Origin: Rhizobium altiplani | GTDB taxonomy: Bacteria > Pseudomonadota > Alphaproteobacteria > Rhizobiales > Rhizobiaceae | Assembly (NCBI RefSeq): GCF_001542405.1 | Contig: NZ_LNCD01000042.1 | Coordinates: 1-64,000, forward strand | Length of the DNA: 64,000 bases | Direction of reading: 5' to 3' | Shown: positions 26,506-35,476 of the stretch, piece after piece | Numbering within the stretch: position 1 is the first letter of the stretch | Layout of the letters: each line of letters starts with the position of its first letter | The notes under the pieces: model-generated | Told to the model about the DNA's origin: nothing | What the model saw: the letters and a program-made list of their open reading frames with translations, nothing else | Database searches by the model: none | Made by a program: the position numbers and the translations under genes

Positions 26506-27798
26506 ATGAGCAGAATCAATCTATCGATGAGTCGCCGCCACGTGGTCAAAGGGCTGACTGTAGGAGCCGCCGCCACCATGGCGCCCGGCTTTATGACAAG
26601 GGCGCTGGCAGCACCAAAAACCATCAAGATCGGCCTCGTGCAGCCGACGACAGGCCCGCTCGCCTTTTTCACCGAACACATACCTTTTGTATTGGATCAG
26701 GTGAAAAAGGCCACGGGTGGCAACGTGACGATCAACGGCACGAAGCATCCGTTTGAAATCATCATCAAGGACAGTCAGTCCAACCCAAATCGGGCTTCGG
26801 AAGTTGCGCAGGAACTGATCCTGCAGGACGAGGTCGATCTGATTGCCACCTTCGCCACGCCGGAAACCGTCAACCCGGTATCCGACCAGTGCGAAGTCAA
26901 TGGTGTGCCTTGCATCAGCAATGACGCCCCGCTGGAGCCCTATTTCTTTGGGCGGAACGGCGATCCTAAACTCGGCTGGGACTGGACGTACAACTTCTTC
27001 TTCTCCGGCCAGGAACTGGCAGAGACGATGGTGCCCTATTGGAAGAAATTGCGTCCGGAGGGTGTGATTGGCGGCCTGTGGCCAAATGACGGTGACGGCA
27101 TCGCCCAGTCGAACAAGGAGCGCGGCTTCCCGCCATTCTTCGAGAAACACGGCTTCAAGGTTATCGATCCCGGCCGGTTCGACATGCCGGCATCCAATTA
27201 CAATGCGCAGATCGGCGCATTCAAGGCCGCAGGCGTCAATATCATCCAGGGCGTGCTGCCGCCGCCCGAATTCACGACGTTCTGGAACAGCGCCGCGCAG
27301 CAGGGATTCCGGCCGGATATCGTCTATGTCGGCAAGGCCTGCGAATTCCCGGCCGCGATGGAACCACTCGGTGACCGGGCGATCGGGCTCACGGCTGAGG
27401 TGTGGTGGAGCAAGTATCATCCCTATCATTCGGGTTTGACCGGCCAATCCTCGGAGGAGCTCTCGGATGCCTATGAGGCGGCCAGCGGCCGTCAATGGTC
27501 GTTGCCTCTGGGCTTCCGCCATTCGCTCTTCGAAGTGGTGTTCGACACCCTGAAGAGAACACAGGACCCCACCGACCGAGGTTCGATCCGCGACGCGTTG
27601 AAAGCGACCAACTACAGGTCGATCGTGGGAACAATCGACTTCAGCAAGGGGCCGTTCCCGAACACCGCTCTGACACCGCTTGTGGTCGGCCAATGGCAAA
27701 AGGGAAGCAAGTATCCGCTGGAGCTTGTCATCGTTGATAACACGACGACACCCGAAGTGCCGGTGAATGGTGAACCCAGCGTCATAAAATACAGCTGA
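26506..27798 (+). CDS. Branched-chain-type ABC substrate-binding protein
   Basis: 430 residues from ATG 26506 (GGGGAGGA ends 5 bases before it). Twin-arginine-like leader MSRRHVVKGLTVGAAATMAP, then KIGLVQPTTGPLAFFTEHIP, a type-I periplasmic-binding fold of the LivJ/K family. Such proteins in catabolic clusters often bind aromatic acids rather than amino acids. It starts the transporter operon livKGFHM-decarboxylase and is divergent from the cupin operon. Confidence 0.88.
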   Translation: MSRINLSMSRRHVVKGLTVGAAATMAPGFMTRALAAPKTIKIGLVQPTTGPLAFFTEHIPFVLDQVKKATGGNVTINGTKHPFEIIIKDSQSNPNRASEVAQELILQDEVDLIATFATPETVNPVSDQCEVNGVPCISNDAPLEPYFFGRNGDPKLGWDWTYNFFFSGQELAETMVPYWKKLRPEGVIGGLWPNDGDGIAQSNKERGFPPFFEKHGFKVIDPGRFDMPASNYNAQIGAFKAAGVNIIQGVLPPPEFTTFWNSAAQQGFRPDIVYVGKACEFPAAMEPLGDRAIGLTAEVWWSKYHPYHSGLTGQSSEELSDAYEAASGRQWSLPLGFRHSLFEVVFDTLKRTQDPTDRGSIRDALKATNYRSIVGTIDFSKGPFPNTALTPLVVGQWQKGSKYPLELVIVDNTTTPEVPVNGEPSVIKYS

Positions 27799-27874
27799 TG
27801 AGCGACGCCGGGCCACGCCACCGGTTTGGCGTGGCCCGGCGCCATCCGCAATGCAGTCGTATCGGTAATCGACA

Positions 27875-28615
27875 ATGCCCGACGTCAATCAATCTCAGGC
27901 AATCCTGGAACTTTCAAACCTTCAAAAGCACTTCGGTGCATTGCGCGTTCTCGATGGAATCAATCTGACAGTTCCAAAGGGCTCGATCCTTGGAATGATC
28001 GGCCCGAACGGTGCCGGCAAAACGACGCTATTCAACGTCATTGCCGGCGTCCTGCCGGTCAACGGGGGAGCCATTCGCTTCCAGGGCAAGGACATCACGA
28101 AAGTATCGGTGTGGAACCGGTCGAGGCAGGGCATCGGACGGACGTACCAGATACCCAAGCCTTTCTCGAATATGAGTGTTTTCGAGAATGTCCTGGCGGC
28201 CGCCCTGCATGGTGGCGGACTTGCGATGGGAGATGCCAGTTTCCATGCCGAGGAAGTGCTGGAACAGGTGAACCTCGCGCATCGCTCCGAAACGCAGGCA
28301 GGGGAGCTCTCCTTGCTCGATTTGAAGCGGCTCGAACTCGCCAAGGCGCTCGGCAGCGCACCGCGCCTGTTGCTGCTGGATGAGATTGCCGGTGGCCTCA
28401 CCGATGCCGAGTGCGACACCCTGCTTCAGATTATAAGCGACGTCAGTTCCAGGGGAACGACGATCGTCTGGATCGAACATGTGTTGCGAGCCTTGAGACG
28501 CGCGGCGGATTCGATTGTCGTGCTCTACGGGGGAAAGCTCATCGCAAATGGCAGCCCCGATGCCGTGCTGGCCGACAAGGCCGTCAAGGATGTCTATCTC
28601 GGAGCGGGCGAATGA
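27875..28615 (+). CDS. Branched-chain-type ABC ATPase LivG
   Basis: 246 residues. Walker A GPNGAGKT (43-50), Walker B LLLLDEIAGGL and H-loop IVWIEH. The signature is degenerate (ELSLLDLKRLELAKAL), as is common in LivG. Pairs with LivF to drive the LivHM pore. The stop overlaps the livF start (ATGA). No defect seen. Confidence 0.9.
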   Translation: MPDVNQSQAILELSNLQKHFGALRVLDGINLTVPKGSILGMIGPNGAGKTTLFNVIAGVLPVNGGAIRFQGKDITKVSVWNRSRQGIGRTYQIPKPFSNMSVFENVLAAALHGGGLAMGDASFHAEEVLEQVNLAHRSETQAGELSLLDLKRLELAKALGSAPRLLLLDEIAGGLTDAECDTLLQIISDVSSRGTTIVWIEHVLRALRRAADSIVVLYGGKLIANGSPDAVLADKAVKDVYLGAGE

Positions 28616-29313
28616 CACCGCTTCTCTCGGTTGAAGCCCTGTCGGTCTACTACGGAAAGTTCCGTGCCCTTTTCGATGTAAGCCTGGAGGTGGCCGCCGG
28701 CGAGATCGTCTCGATTATCGGCGCGAACGGTGCAGGAAAGTCCTCGCTGTTGAAGGCGATCGTCGGCCAGGTTCCCCGTATCGAAGGCGGCATCCACCTG
28801 GATGGACGCTCGTTGGATTGCATGTCGACGTCGGCAATCGTCTCGAGTGGAGTGGCGCTTGTCCCGGAGGGGCGGCGTCTGTTTCCGTCTCTGACAGTCG
28901 ACGAAAACCTCGATATCGGTTGGCAGATCGGGCGGCGAGGATCAATCCGCCACGAGGATATCTTTGGCTTCTTCCCTGCTCTTGCCAGCCGGCGAAAGCA
29001 GCGTGTCCGAGAACTGTCTGGCGGACAGCAGCAGATGGTGGCGCTCGGACGAGCCATACTCACCAATCCCAGCCTGTTGCTGTGCGACGAGATCAGCCTC
29101 GGATTGGCTCCAGTCATCATCGGCGACCTCTATAACATCCTTCCCGAGATCCGGAAAAACGGGACGGCCATCCTCCTGGTCGAACAGGACATCTCCCGTT
29201 CGCTGGCGGTCTCCGACCGCTTCTACAGCCTTCTCGAAGGCAAAGTCGTGCTGAGCGGCCGTCCGGGCGACGTGTCCCGCGAGGACATTATCCGTTCCTA
29301 TTTTGGAGGTTGA
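28612..29313 (+). CDS. Branched-chain-type ABC ATPase LivF
   Basis: 233 residues from ATG 28612. Walker A GANGAGKS (37-44), signature LSGGQQQM, Walker B LLLCDEISLGL. The ATPase partner of LivG. Translationally coupled on the left; on the right a GGAGG inside its last codons serves livH. Longer frames upstream are shadows of livG. Confidence 0.9.
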   Translation: MTPLLSVEALSVYYGKFRALFDVSLEVAAGEIVSIIGANGAGKSSLLKAIVGQVPRIEGGIHLDGRSLDCMSTSAIVSSGVALVPEGRRLFPSLTVDENLDIGWQIGRRGSIRHEDIFGFFPALASRRKQRVRELSGGQQQMVALGRAILTNPSLLLCDEISLGLAPVIIGDLYNILPEIRKNGTAILLVEQDISRSLAVSDRFYSLLEGKVVLSGRPGDVSREDIIRSYFGG

Positions 29314-29317
29314 ACCC

Positions 29318-30187
29318 TTGCTGGGCGCCTGGATCAATCAAATCGTGCAGGGCATTCTCCTCGGGGGGCTCTACGCAATGTTTGCGATGGGGCTGTCGCT
29401 GTCGGCGGGTGTGATGCGCTTCATCAATATCGCCCACGGCGACCTGATCGTTCTTGTCTGCTTCATGATGCTGTCCTTGACGGTTTCGCTGGGCCTTTCG
29501 CCGCTTCTGTCGGCCCTGATCATCCTGCCCATCGCGTTTTTCGCCGGTTATTTGCTCCAGCGCGGTATTCTGGAACGGGTTCTCGGCAAAGGGGTATTGC
29601 CGGTCATCCTAGTCACCTTCGGCTTGTCGGTTATCATCCAGAACGGACTTCAGGGGGCTTATGGTGCGGATACGCGAAAAGTGCCGGCTGGCGCGATCGA
29701 GGCGGCGACGATTCACGTCGCCGGCGGGGTAAATATCGGAACCCTACCGCTCCTCATCTTCGCTTCGGCAATTCTGCTTGTATTTGTGCTCGACCAGCTG
29801 CTCTACCGCACCGGCATTGGCGCGCGGATTCGGGCAGTCTCCGACGATCCGGATGCAGCCAATCTGATTGGATTGCCATCGGCGCACATCTATGCCGTCG
29901 CGATGGGAATGGTGGCCGTGACGATCGCCATTTCGGGTGGTTTCATGTCGCTCTGGACCAATTTCGATCCGACCAGTGGCCCCAGCAGACTGCTGATCGC
30001 CTTTGAGGCCGTTGTTCTCGGGGGCCTTGGAAGCCTGTGGGGAACACTCGTTGGAGGCATTCTTCTCGGTGTCGCGCAAACAGTCGGTGGGCAGATTGAT
30101 GCCGCTTGGCAAGTGCTCGCCGGCCATATCGCTTTCCTCATCATTTTCACATTGAAGCCACAGGGCTTGTTTCCGCGGTACCCATAG
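29318..30187 (+). CDS. Branched-chain-type ABC permease LivH
   Basis: 289 residues from TTG 29318, chosen because GGAGG (29305-29309) is 8 bases upstream; the TTG at 29303 would lie before that site. The sequence GILLGGLYAMFAMGLSLSAG and MRFINIAHGDLIVL are the LivH fingerprint; about eight transmembrane helices. The conserved ABC-docking segment IRAVSDDPDAANLIGL is intact. It forms the pore with LivM, whose gene follows directly. Confidence 0.88.
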   Translation: MLGAWINQIVQGILLGGLYAMFAMGLSLSAGVMRFINIAHGDLIVLVCFMMLSLTVSLGLSPLLSALIILPIAFFAGYLLQRGILERVLGKGVLPVILVTFGLSVIIQNGLQGAYGADTRKVPAGAIEAATIHVAGGVNIGTLPLLIFASAILLVFVLDQLLYRTGIGARIRAVSDDPDAANLIGLPSAHIYAVAMGMVAVTIAISGGFMSLWTNFDPTSGPSRLLIAFEAVVLGGLGSLWGTLVGGILLGVAQTVGGQIDAAWQVLAGHIAFLIIFTLKPQGLFPRYP

Positions 30188-31189
30188 ATGAACCCGTCCA
30201 TCCTCATCGGAAGAGTATTGTTGCTGGCCGGCGTCGTTTTTCTGCTCGCCGCACCAAGCCTCCTGTCCCTCAGAGGCCTGCAGCTTTCGACCGAATTCCT
30301 GACTTTGCTCGTACTTGCGTTGATGTGGAACCTGCTTGCCGGCTATGCCGATATCGTTACGGTCGGGCAACACGCATTCGTCGGCATCGGCGCCTATGCC
30401 TTCTTCGGCTTTCTCGTATTTGCCGAAATGAACCCCTACCTCTCCGTGCTCCTGGCCGGCCTGGTGGCCCTGGTGCTGGCAGCGCCGATCATGGCGATCA
30501 TATTTCGGCTGCGCGCCGGATATCTCGCGGTCGGGAGCTGGGTCGTCGCGGAAACCTTGATGCTTCTAGCAGGAAAACTACCCACATTCGGCGGCGGGTC
30601 GGGAAAGAGCATGCCGGTCGCCACGGTCAAGCAGTTCGGTGGCAGCGCGATCGAGCGCTATGTCAATATCTATTGGCTGGCCCTCGCCCTTGCCGTGGTT
30701 GCACTGCTCGCGACCTGGTACCTCATTCGAACCCGTGTCGGCGTAGGATTGACGGCCATGCGCGACAGCGAGGAAGGGGCCGGCGCGATCGGCGTCAATC
30801 TGCATAGAACGCGCATCCTCTGCTTCCTCTGGACCGCGCCGTTCCTCGGAATCGCCGGCGCCATCATCACATCGCAGAAATTGCGCGTTGCTCCCCCCGC
30901 GTCCTTCAGCATTATTGATTGGACGGTTTACGTTATCTTCATCGTGGTCATTGGTGGAATTGGGTCATTCGAAGGCCCGATCATCGGAACGATTGTGTTC
31001 TTTTTCCTGCGGGAAACACTGGCGGATCTCGGGGTGTGGCATCTCATCATTCTCGGCGCCGTATCGATCACCGTCGTATTGATCGAGCCCAAAGGCATCT
31101 GGGGCATATTGCGGCGCTTCCTTCCCGGCGATCTCATCCCACTCGGACATCGTCCGAAAAGCCGGCCCCAGCCAAAGTCAGCGGAGTAA
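30188..31189 (+). CDS. Branched-chain-type ABC permease LivM
   Basis: 333 residues, about nine to ten helices. Segments ALMWNLLAGYADIVTVGQHA and AMRDSEEGAGAIGVNLHRTR identify LivM. It is the second pore subunit and begins where livH ends. The C-terminus (KSRPQPKSAE) is hydrophilic and of ordinary length. The decarboxylase gene follows 4 bases later, so uptake and catabolism are one transcript. Confidence 0.9.
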   Translation: MNPSILIGRVLLLAGVVFLLAAPSLLSLRGLQLSTEFLTLLVLALMWNLLAGYADIVTVGQHAFVGIGAYAFFGFLVFAEMNPYLSVLLAGLVALVLAAPIMAIIFRLRAGYLAVGSWVVAETLMLLAGKLPTFGGGSGKSMPVATVKQFGGSAIERYVNIYWLALALAVVALLATWYLIRTRVGVGLTAMRDSEEGAGAIGVNLHRTRILCFLWTAPFLGIAGAIITSQKLRVAPPASFSIIDWTVYVIFIVVIGGIGSFEGPIIGTIVFFFLRETLADLGVWHLIILGAVSITVVLIEPKGIWGILRRFLPGDLIPLGHRPKSRPQPKSAE

Positions 31190-31193
31190 GGAC

Positions 31194-32906
31194 TTGCGCA
31201 CGACAGACCAGACGGAAAAGTCAGACCTGACCGCCGGCGCGGCAATTTTTCCACGCCTGAAGAAACTCGGCGTCGACTATGTCTTTGCCAATTCCGGGAC
31301 CGATTTTCCGCCCATCATCGAGGGGTTGGCACAGGCGGCAAGCGCAGGGATCGAGCTACCCAAAGCGATCGCCGTTCCCCACGAGCATGCCGCTCTTGGC
31401 ATGGCTCATGGCTACTATTTCATGTCCGGCAGACCGCAGGCGGTCATTCTGCATACCAATGTCGGGCTGGCGAACGGAGCGATCGGGGCACTTAACGCGG
31501 CGATCGACCTTGTCCCGGTAATTCTGATGTCTGGCCGCACACCGGCAACGGAAAAAGGACGATTCGGAACGCGGACCGTTCCCATCGGCTGGGGTCAGGA
31601 AATGCTGGACCAGACAGCCTTGGTCCGGGAAGCTTGCAAGTGGGACTACGAATTGCGCTATCCCGAACAGATCGGAGAGATGCTGGACCGGGCCTACGCG
31701 ATTGCGCAGTCCAGCCCCAAGGGCCCCGTCTATCTAAGCCTTCCCCGCGAAGTGCTGTCCGAAACGGTCAGCGACGAATTGCTTGAGGTTGAGCCGACGA
31801 TGGCGGCGGCGCAGGCCGAGCCACCAGCCGATGCGATCCGCAAGGCAGCGGATTGGCTTCTGCGCGCCAAGAGCCCGGTGATTTTCGTCCAGCGAGGCGC
31901 CGGTGGCCGCGACGGATTTGCCGCGTTGACGGCACTTTCGGAAACCTGGGCGATCCCGGTCGTTCACTACTGGGCCACGCAGATCGGCATTCCGACGGAC
32001 AGTCCGATGTTCGGCGGCGCCGACCCGGCACCCTGGCTGGCTGAAGCGGATGTCATCCTCGTCATCGACGCCCTCGCCCCCTGGTCTCCCGATATTCATA
32101 AGCCGAAGGCCGATGCACGCATCATCCAGTTTGGGCCCAACCCGCTCTTTACCCGGACACCGGTGCGCAACTTCCGATCGGATCTTTCGATCGCCACTGA
32201 AACGGCGCCTGGTCTCGTCGCTTTGTATGACGCAATGAAGGAACACGGCTCCGCCACCCACCGCGCTGCGCGCCGCGCTCGGATTTCCGCGGCAACGGCA
32301 AAAATTCGAGACGAAGCCAGTGCCGAGGCCGAACGCGCTGCGGAGCCTGTCATGACCAAAGCCTACGTCAGCTTCAAGCTCTCGGAAGCACTTGAAAAAC
32401 ATGACGCGACGGTTCTCTCCGAGCTTGGATGCCCCCTTGCACCGATGACCCTGAAGTCGGCCGAGAGCTGGTATCAGGAACCGTTTTCCGGCGGCCTGGG
32501 CTGGTCCTTCCCGGCCGCCATGGGCATGAAGCTTGCACGGCCGGAGAAGCTGATCGTCGCCACCATGGGTGACGGCTCTTACATGTTCGCCAACCCCGTC
32601 GCCTGCCATCAGGTCAGCCAGGCGCACGACATTCCCGTACTGATCGTCGTCCTCAACAACGCGGAGTGGGGCGCGGTGCGGCAGTCAGTCACTGCGATGT
32701 ATCCGGACGGTCACGCCGCCAAGGCAAACCAGATGCCGCTGACCACCCTTGCGCCAAGTCCCAAATTCGAGCTGGTCGCCGAGGCATCGGGCGCCTGGGC
32801 TCGATCGGTGGAAACCGCCGCCGAGCTCGGGCCGGCGCTTGAGGAGGCGATCATGCAGGTCACCCAGCGGCAACGTACGGCGCTGCTGAACGTCCGCATC
32901 AGATGA
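31194..32906 (+). CDS. ThDP-dependent decarboxylase, benzoylformate-decarboxylase-like
   Basis: 570 residues from TTG 31194, with GGAGTAAGG just upstream. ThDP fold in three parts: PYR domain with conserved Glu in PHEHAALGMAHGY, middle nucleotide-like domain, and PP domain with GDGSYMFANP ending IVVLNN (GDG-N motif). This is the acetolactate synthase/benzoylformate decarboxylase superfamily. In this operon I infer decarboxylation of an aromatic 2-oxo acid to an aldehyde, which the aldehyde dehydrogenase could oxidise. A carboligase role is possible. Confidence 0.8.
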   Translation: MRTTDQTEKSDLTAGAAIFPRLKKLGVDYVFANSGTDFPPIIEGLAQAASAGIELPKAIAVPHEHAALGMAHGYYFMSGRPQAVILHTNVGLANGAIGALNAAIDLVPVILMSGRTPATEKGRFGTRTVPIGWGQEMLDQTALVREACKWDYELRYPEQIGEMLDRAYAIAQSSPKGPVYLSLPREVLSETVSDELLEVEPTMAAAQAEPPADAIRKAADWLLRAKSPVIFVQRGAGGRDGFAALTALSETWAIPVVHYWATQIGIPTDSPMFGGADPAPWLAEADVILVIDALAPWSPDIHKPKADARIIQFGPNPLFTRTPVRNFRSDLSIATETAPGLVALYDAMKEHGSATHRAARRARISAATAKIRDEASAEAERAAEPVMTKAYVSFKLSEALEKHDATVLSELGCPLAPMTLKSAESWYQEPFSGGLGWSFPAAMGMKLARPEKLIVATMGDGSYMFANPVACHQVSQAHDIPVLIVVLNNAEWGAVRQSVTAMYPDGHAAKANQMPLTTLAPSPKFELVAEASGAWARSVETAAELGPALEEAIMQVTQRQRTALLNVRIR

Positions 32907-33144
32907 GGTGTTATAGGAGCAGGCTGAGCACGGCTGCACGCCGCAAATGGCGTAGGGTGGACCTGCTGTAGATTACATGCGGTCCTCCGATGGGGGCTCG
33001 ATCCCGCGTTCGTGTGCCTGCACCTACGTCTGGAATACCGCCTTCACGTGGCTCGGCCCGCTCGCAAAATAAGAGGCTTCTAATATTATGTGGCCTGCGC
33101 CAGGAACCCATGTTAGGTTTTTGCCAGAAGTAACGGAGCAGGAC
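32907..33144. other. Intergenic, no gene seen
   Basis: A GC-rich stretch followed by AT-richer sequence (ATATTATGTGG near 33082). No terminator with a T-run and no tRNA could be built from the TTCG-like boxes present. It may hold the promoter of the small gene at 33145. Confidence 0.45.
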
Positions 33145-33351
33145 ATGGGCATCTTCGACAATGTGATTTCCGGGCTGACTGCGCTTGAGGCGTCCATCGC
33201 AGCGATCAACGCGAAACCGCTCCTGGTCGATGCACAACCGATACCGTCGCGGATAAGCCTGCGAAGTCGGGTGCGGTCGAATCCCGGCAAGGGCGGGAAA
33301 CGCAAACGAGCTCCATCAAAGAAGCCCGCTGAGGCCCGTCGCTCCGATTAG
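33145..33351 (+). CDS. Small hypothetical protein with basic tail
   Basis: 68 residues from ATG 33145, with GGAG 9 bases upstream. Starts MGIFDNVISGLTALEASIAA and ends in a very basic, lysine/arginine/proline-rich tail (GKGGKRKRAPSKKPAEARRS). The tail could bind nucleic acid. No neighbour shares an operon with it. Similar short ORFs occur in rhizobial accessory DNA, but I do not recognise a family. Confidence 0.5.
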   Translation: MGIFDNVISGLTALEASIAAINAKPLLVDAQPIPSRISLRSRVRSNPGKGGKRKRAPSKKPAEARRSD

Positions 33352-33488
33352 GATCTGGCCAGCCCAGGTGGTTACCTGACGGCAGTTTAAGCACATACCC
33401 AAAGTGTACCCACGTCGTGTACGAATGTCGTTTGCCCTCGCTATTTTGATCTATAACGAGGCGCGCAAAGCGAGTAGATTTCCGATAC

Positions 33489-34283
33489 ATGGGCATCCTC
33501 GACCTTGGTGATCGATCGTATCGGCAGTCTATCCGCGATTGGCTTCGTCGCCTCGAAACGAGCGATGACGCCAAGGCGATGGCGGTGCAGGCTGCTTTCA
33601 TGGCGGTTGACATAGCCATCCTCGCGTTTTTCGTCCTCGGGCCCTATCTGCGAACGGGACCGTCATACCTGATCATCGATTACGCGATTGCGGCGTGGAT
33701 CATTCTCGAGATGGTGGCGCGCGCAGCCGCGGCCCCCTCGGTCGGCGCATGGCTCGTTCGACCGATGACATGGGTCGACCTGATCATTCTGGCGACCCTG
33801 CTCTTCCCGTCCCTTCTCTTCAATTTCGCCTTCCTCCGGGTCATGCGCCTCTGGGCAATTGGCCGTAGCCCCCTGCTTCTGGCAGGATTGCGTCGGATTG
33901 GTTGCAGCGAATTCGTTGAGGTTCTGCGCGCGATCCTGAACTTCCTGGTCTTCCTCTTCCTGATCACGGGATTCGTCTACACCTCGTTCTTCTACGACAG
34001 AAACGGCGAGGAAGGCTTCGTCGACGCCCTCTATTTCACGGTCGCCACTGTCACAACGACCGGCTTCGGCGACATCACGCTGCCCGGAACCCTCGGAAAG
34101 CTCACGTCGGTGGTCACCATGATCGTCGGCATCTCGCTTTTTGTACGGCTGGCGCAGGCGGTCGTGCGTCCGCACAAGGTCACGTTCCCGTGCCCCAGAT
34201 GCGGCCTGCAGCGGCACGATACCGATGCCGTGCATTGCAAGGCCTGTGGGGAGGTGCTGAATATCCCCGACGAAGGAAACTGA
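33489..34283 (+). CDS. Voltage-gated-type potassium channel with C-terminal zinc ribbon
   Basis: 264 residues. Several N-terminal helices with an S4-like stretch (LRVMRLWAIGRSPLLLAGLR), then the pore helix and selectivity filter TVATVTTTGFGDI and a last helix. After the membrane part comes CPRCGLQRHDTDAVHCKACG (about 237-256), a four-cysteine zinc ribbon that replaces the usual RCK or cyclic-nucleotide domain. It probably conducts potassium; gating by metal or redox through the ribbon is inferred. Alone between a small ORF and a convergent regulator gene. Confidence 0.82.
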   Translation: MGILDLGDRSYRQSIRDWLRRLETSDDAKAMAVQAAFMAVDIAILAFFVLGPYLRTGPSYLIIDYAIAAWIILEMVARAAAAPSVGAWLVRPMTWVDLIILATLLFPSLLFNFAFLRVMRLWAIGRSPLLLAGLRRIGCSEFVEVLRAILNFLVFLFLITGFVYTSFFYDRNGEEGFVDALYFTVATVTTTGFGDITLPGTLGKLTSVVTMIVGISLFVRLAQAVVRPHKVTFPCPRCGLQRHDTDAVHCKACGEVLNIPDEGN

Positions 34284-34370
34284 AGGGGCATGCCGATGGC
34301 CGGGTTTCGAGGCGGATTTCGAACACGGGGCGACATGGGCGGTGTCTGTCCGAGAAAGGACGCGACCTGG

Positions 34371-35267
34371 TCAGTCCGAGGCGATCTCGATCGAGGAGAG
34401 AAGCGTTGAGCGGGCGGTTTTCAGATGCTCGGCGCAGGCATGGCGCGCCTGTTTGAGGTCGCCACTCTGAAGGGCAGCGATATAGGCCAGATGTTCCTCG
34501 ACCGCGACGTGATTGCGCTGTCGTTCGTCTTTCTTGCTCCATTGATAGTGATAGTGGAAAATGACCGACATCACGCCCTGGATATTGATGAAGAACCGGT
34601 TGGGGGCGACGCCGTGGACCAGCTTATGGAACCGGTGGTCGAGATCGGAGAAATCGCGGTAGCGCCAGCTGATTTCGGCCAGCATCTCCCGATGCTCCTG
34701 TTCGAGGAACGCAAGCGTGCGCCATGCGGCATGGTCGGGCGGTAGCGCCATGAAGCGCTCCACTGCCCGGATTTCCATGAATTCGCGCATGTCGAAAAGC
34801 TCGGCCACGAAGTCCACCGTCAAACCGAGGGCCTTCCAGCGTCCGCTGCTCTGCCGCTCCAGCAGGCCGAAATGGCTGAACGTGTTGAGGCATTCGCGGA
34901 TGGCAGACGTGGAGACCCCAAACTGGCGGGCGAGATCGAGCGCATTGATGCTCTGGCCAGGACTGCAATCGGGCCCCACCATCCAGGTCATGAACTTGCG
35001 TTCCACGATCTCCGCGAGCGGTCCGAGATCAGTCCCTGCCTGATAGTCCTTGGCGCACGGCAGGCGCAGGAGCACTTTGGAGCGCCCGTCGAGCGCGACG
35101 ATACCGCTCGTCGAAAGCTCCGCCAGCACGGCGCGCAGCGTCGTCCGGCTGACGCCAAGTTCGGCCGCCAGGACCGGCTCAGACGCAAGCTTTGATCCCG
35201 GCGACTTGCGTGCGAGTACGTCAAGACATTGATTGAGCGTCCGTTTGTAAAGCGTGTTCGTCTTCAT
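34371..35267 (-). CDS. GntR/FadR-type regulator with two winged-helix segments
   Basis: 298 residues, longer than the usual 230-250. Two HTH-like segments appear: LAAELGVSRTTLRAVLAELS (about 29-48) and LARQFGVSTSAIRECLNTFS (about 112-131), followed by an FCD ligand domain with HRFHKLVHG and VEEHLAYIAAL metal/ligand residues. The second segment joins the FCD domain like a normal FadR protein; the first appears to be an added or duplicated head. It is divergent from the dehydrogenase-transporter operon and probably represses it. Confidence 0.78.
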   Translation of the reverse strand: MKTNTLYKRTLNQCLDVLARKSPGSKLASEPVLAAELGVSRTTLRAVLAELSTSGIVALDGRSKVLLRLPCAKDYQAGTDLGPLAEIVERKFMTWMVGPDCSPGQSINALDLARQFGVSTSAIRECLNTFSHFGLLERQSSGRWKALGLTVDFVAELFDMREFMEIRAVERFMALPPDHAAWRTLAFLEQEHREMLAEISWRYRDFSDLDHRFHKLVHGVAPNRFFINIQGVMSVIFHYHYQWSKKDERQRNHVAVEEHLAYIAALQSGDLKQARHACAEHLKTARSTLLSSIEIASD

Positions 35268-35302
35268 GCCGCCCCCCGACGCTTTGTCTTTTACAATGAT
35301 TT

Positions 35303-35360
35303 TTTTATAAAAAAAACAGATTGCCCGTCCAAATAATGTCTTTTATACAAAAAAAACAGA
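35303..35360. promoter_or_regulatory. Paired A/T-rich operator-like repeats before the dehydrogenase operon
   Basis: TTTTATAAAAAAAACAGA (35303-35320) and TTTTATACAAAAAAAACAGA (35341-35360) are near-identical direct repeats 38 bases apart, each preceded by GTCTTTTA-like sequence (35286, 35338). Their position between the GntR-type gene and its divergent target, in an otherwise GC-rich region, suggests regulator binding. Confidence 0.55.
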
Positions 35361-35476
35361 CCAGCTGTGTGGAAGGAGGAGTTCATGCACGCGGACAATG
35401 GATGCGAAGCGCATCCTCACACCCTTTTCTGTTGCTGTCCTCTTCTGGGCACCGGCCGCCTCCCGGTGTTCGGACT

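Noticed and set aside
26521..27888. 455-codon minus-strand frame opposite livK
   Set aside because: Shadow frame; livK has a leader, ribosome site and family motifs.
32960..33010. tRNA-like GGCTCGATCCCG segment
   Set aside because: No cloverleaf can be built and no discriminator or acceptor pairing is found.
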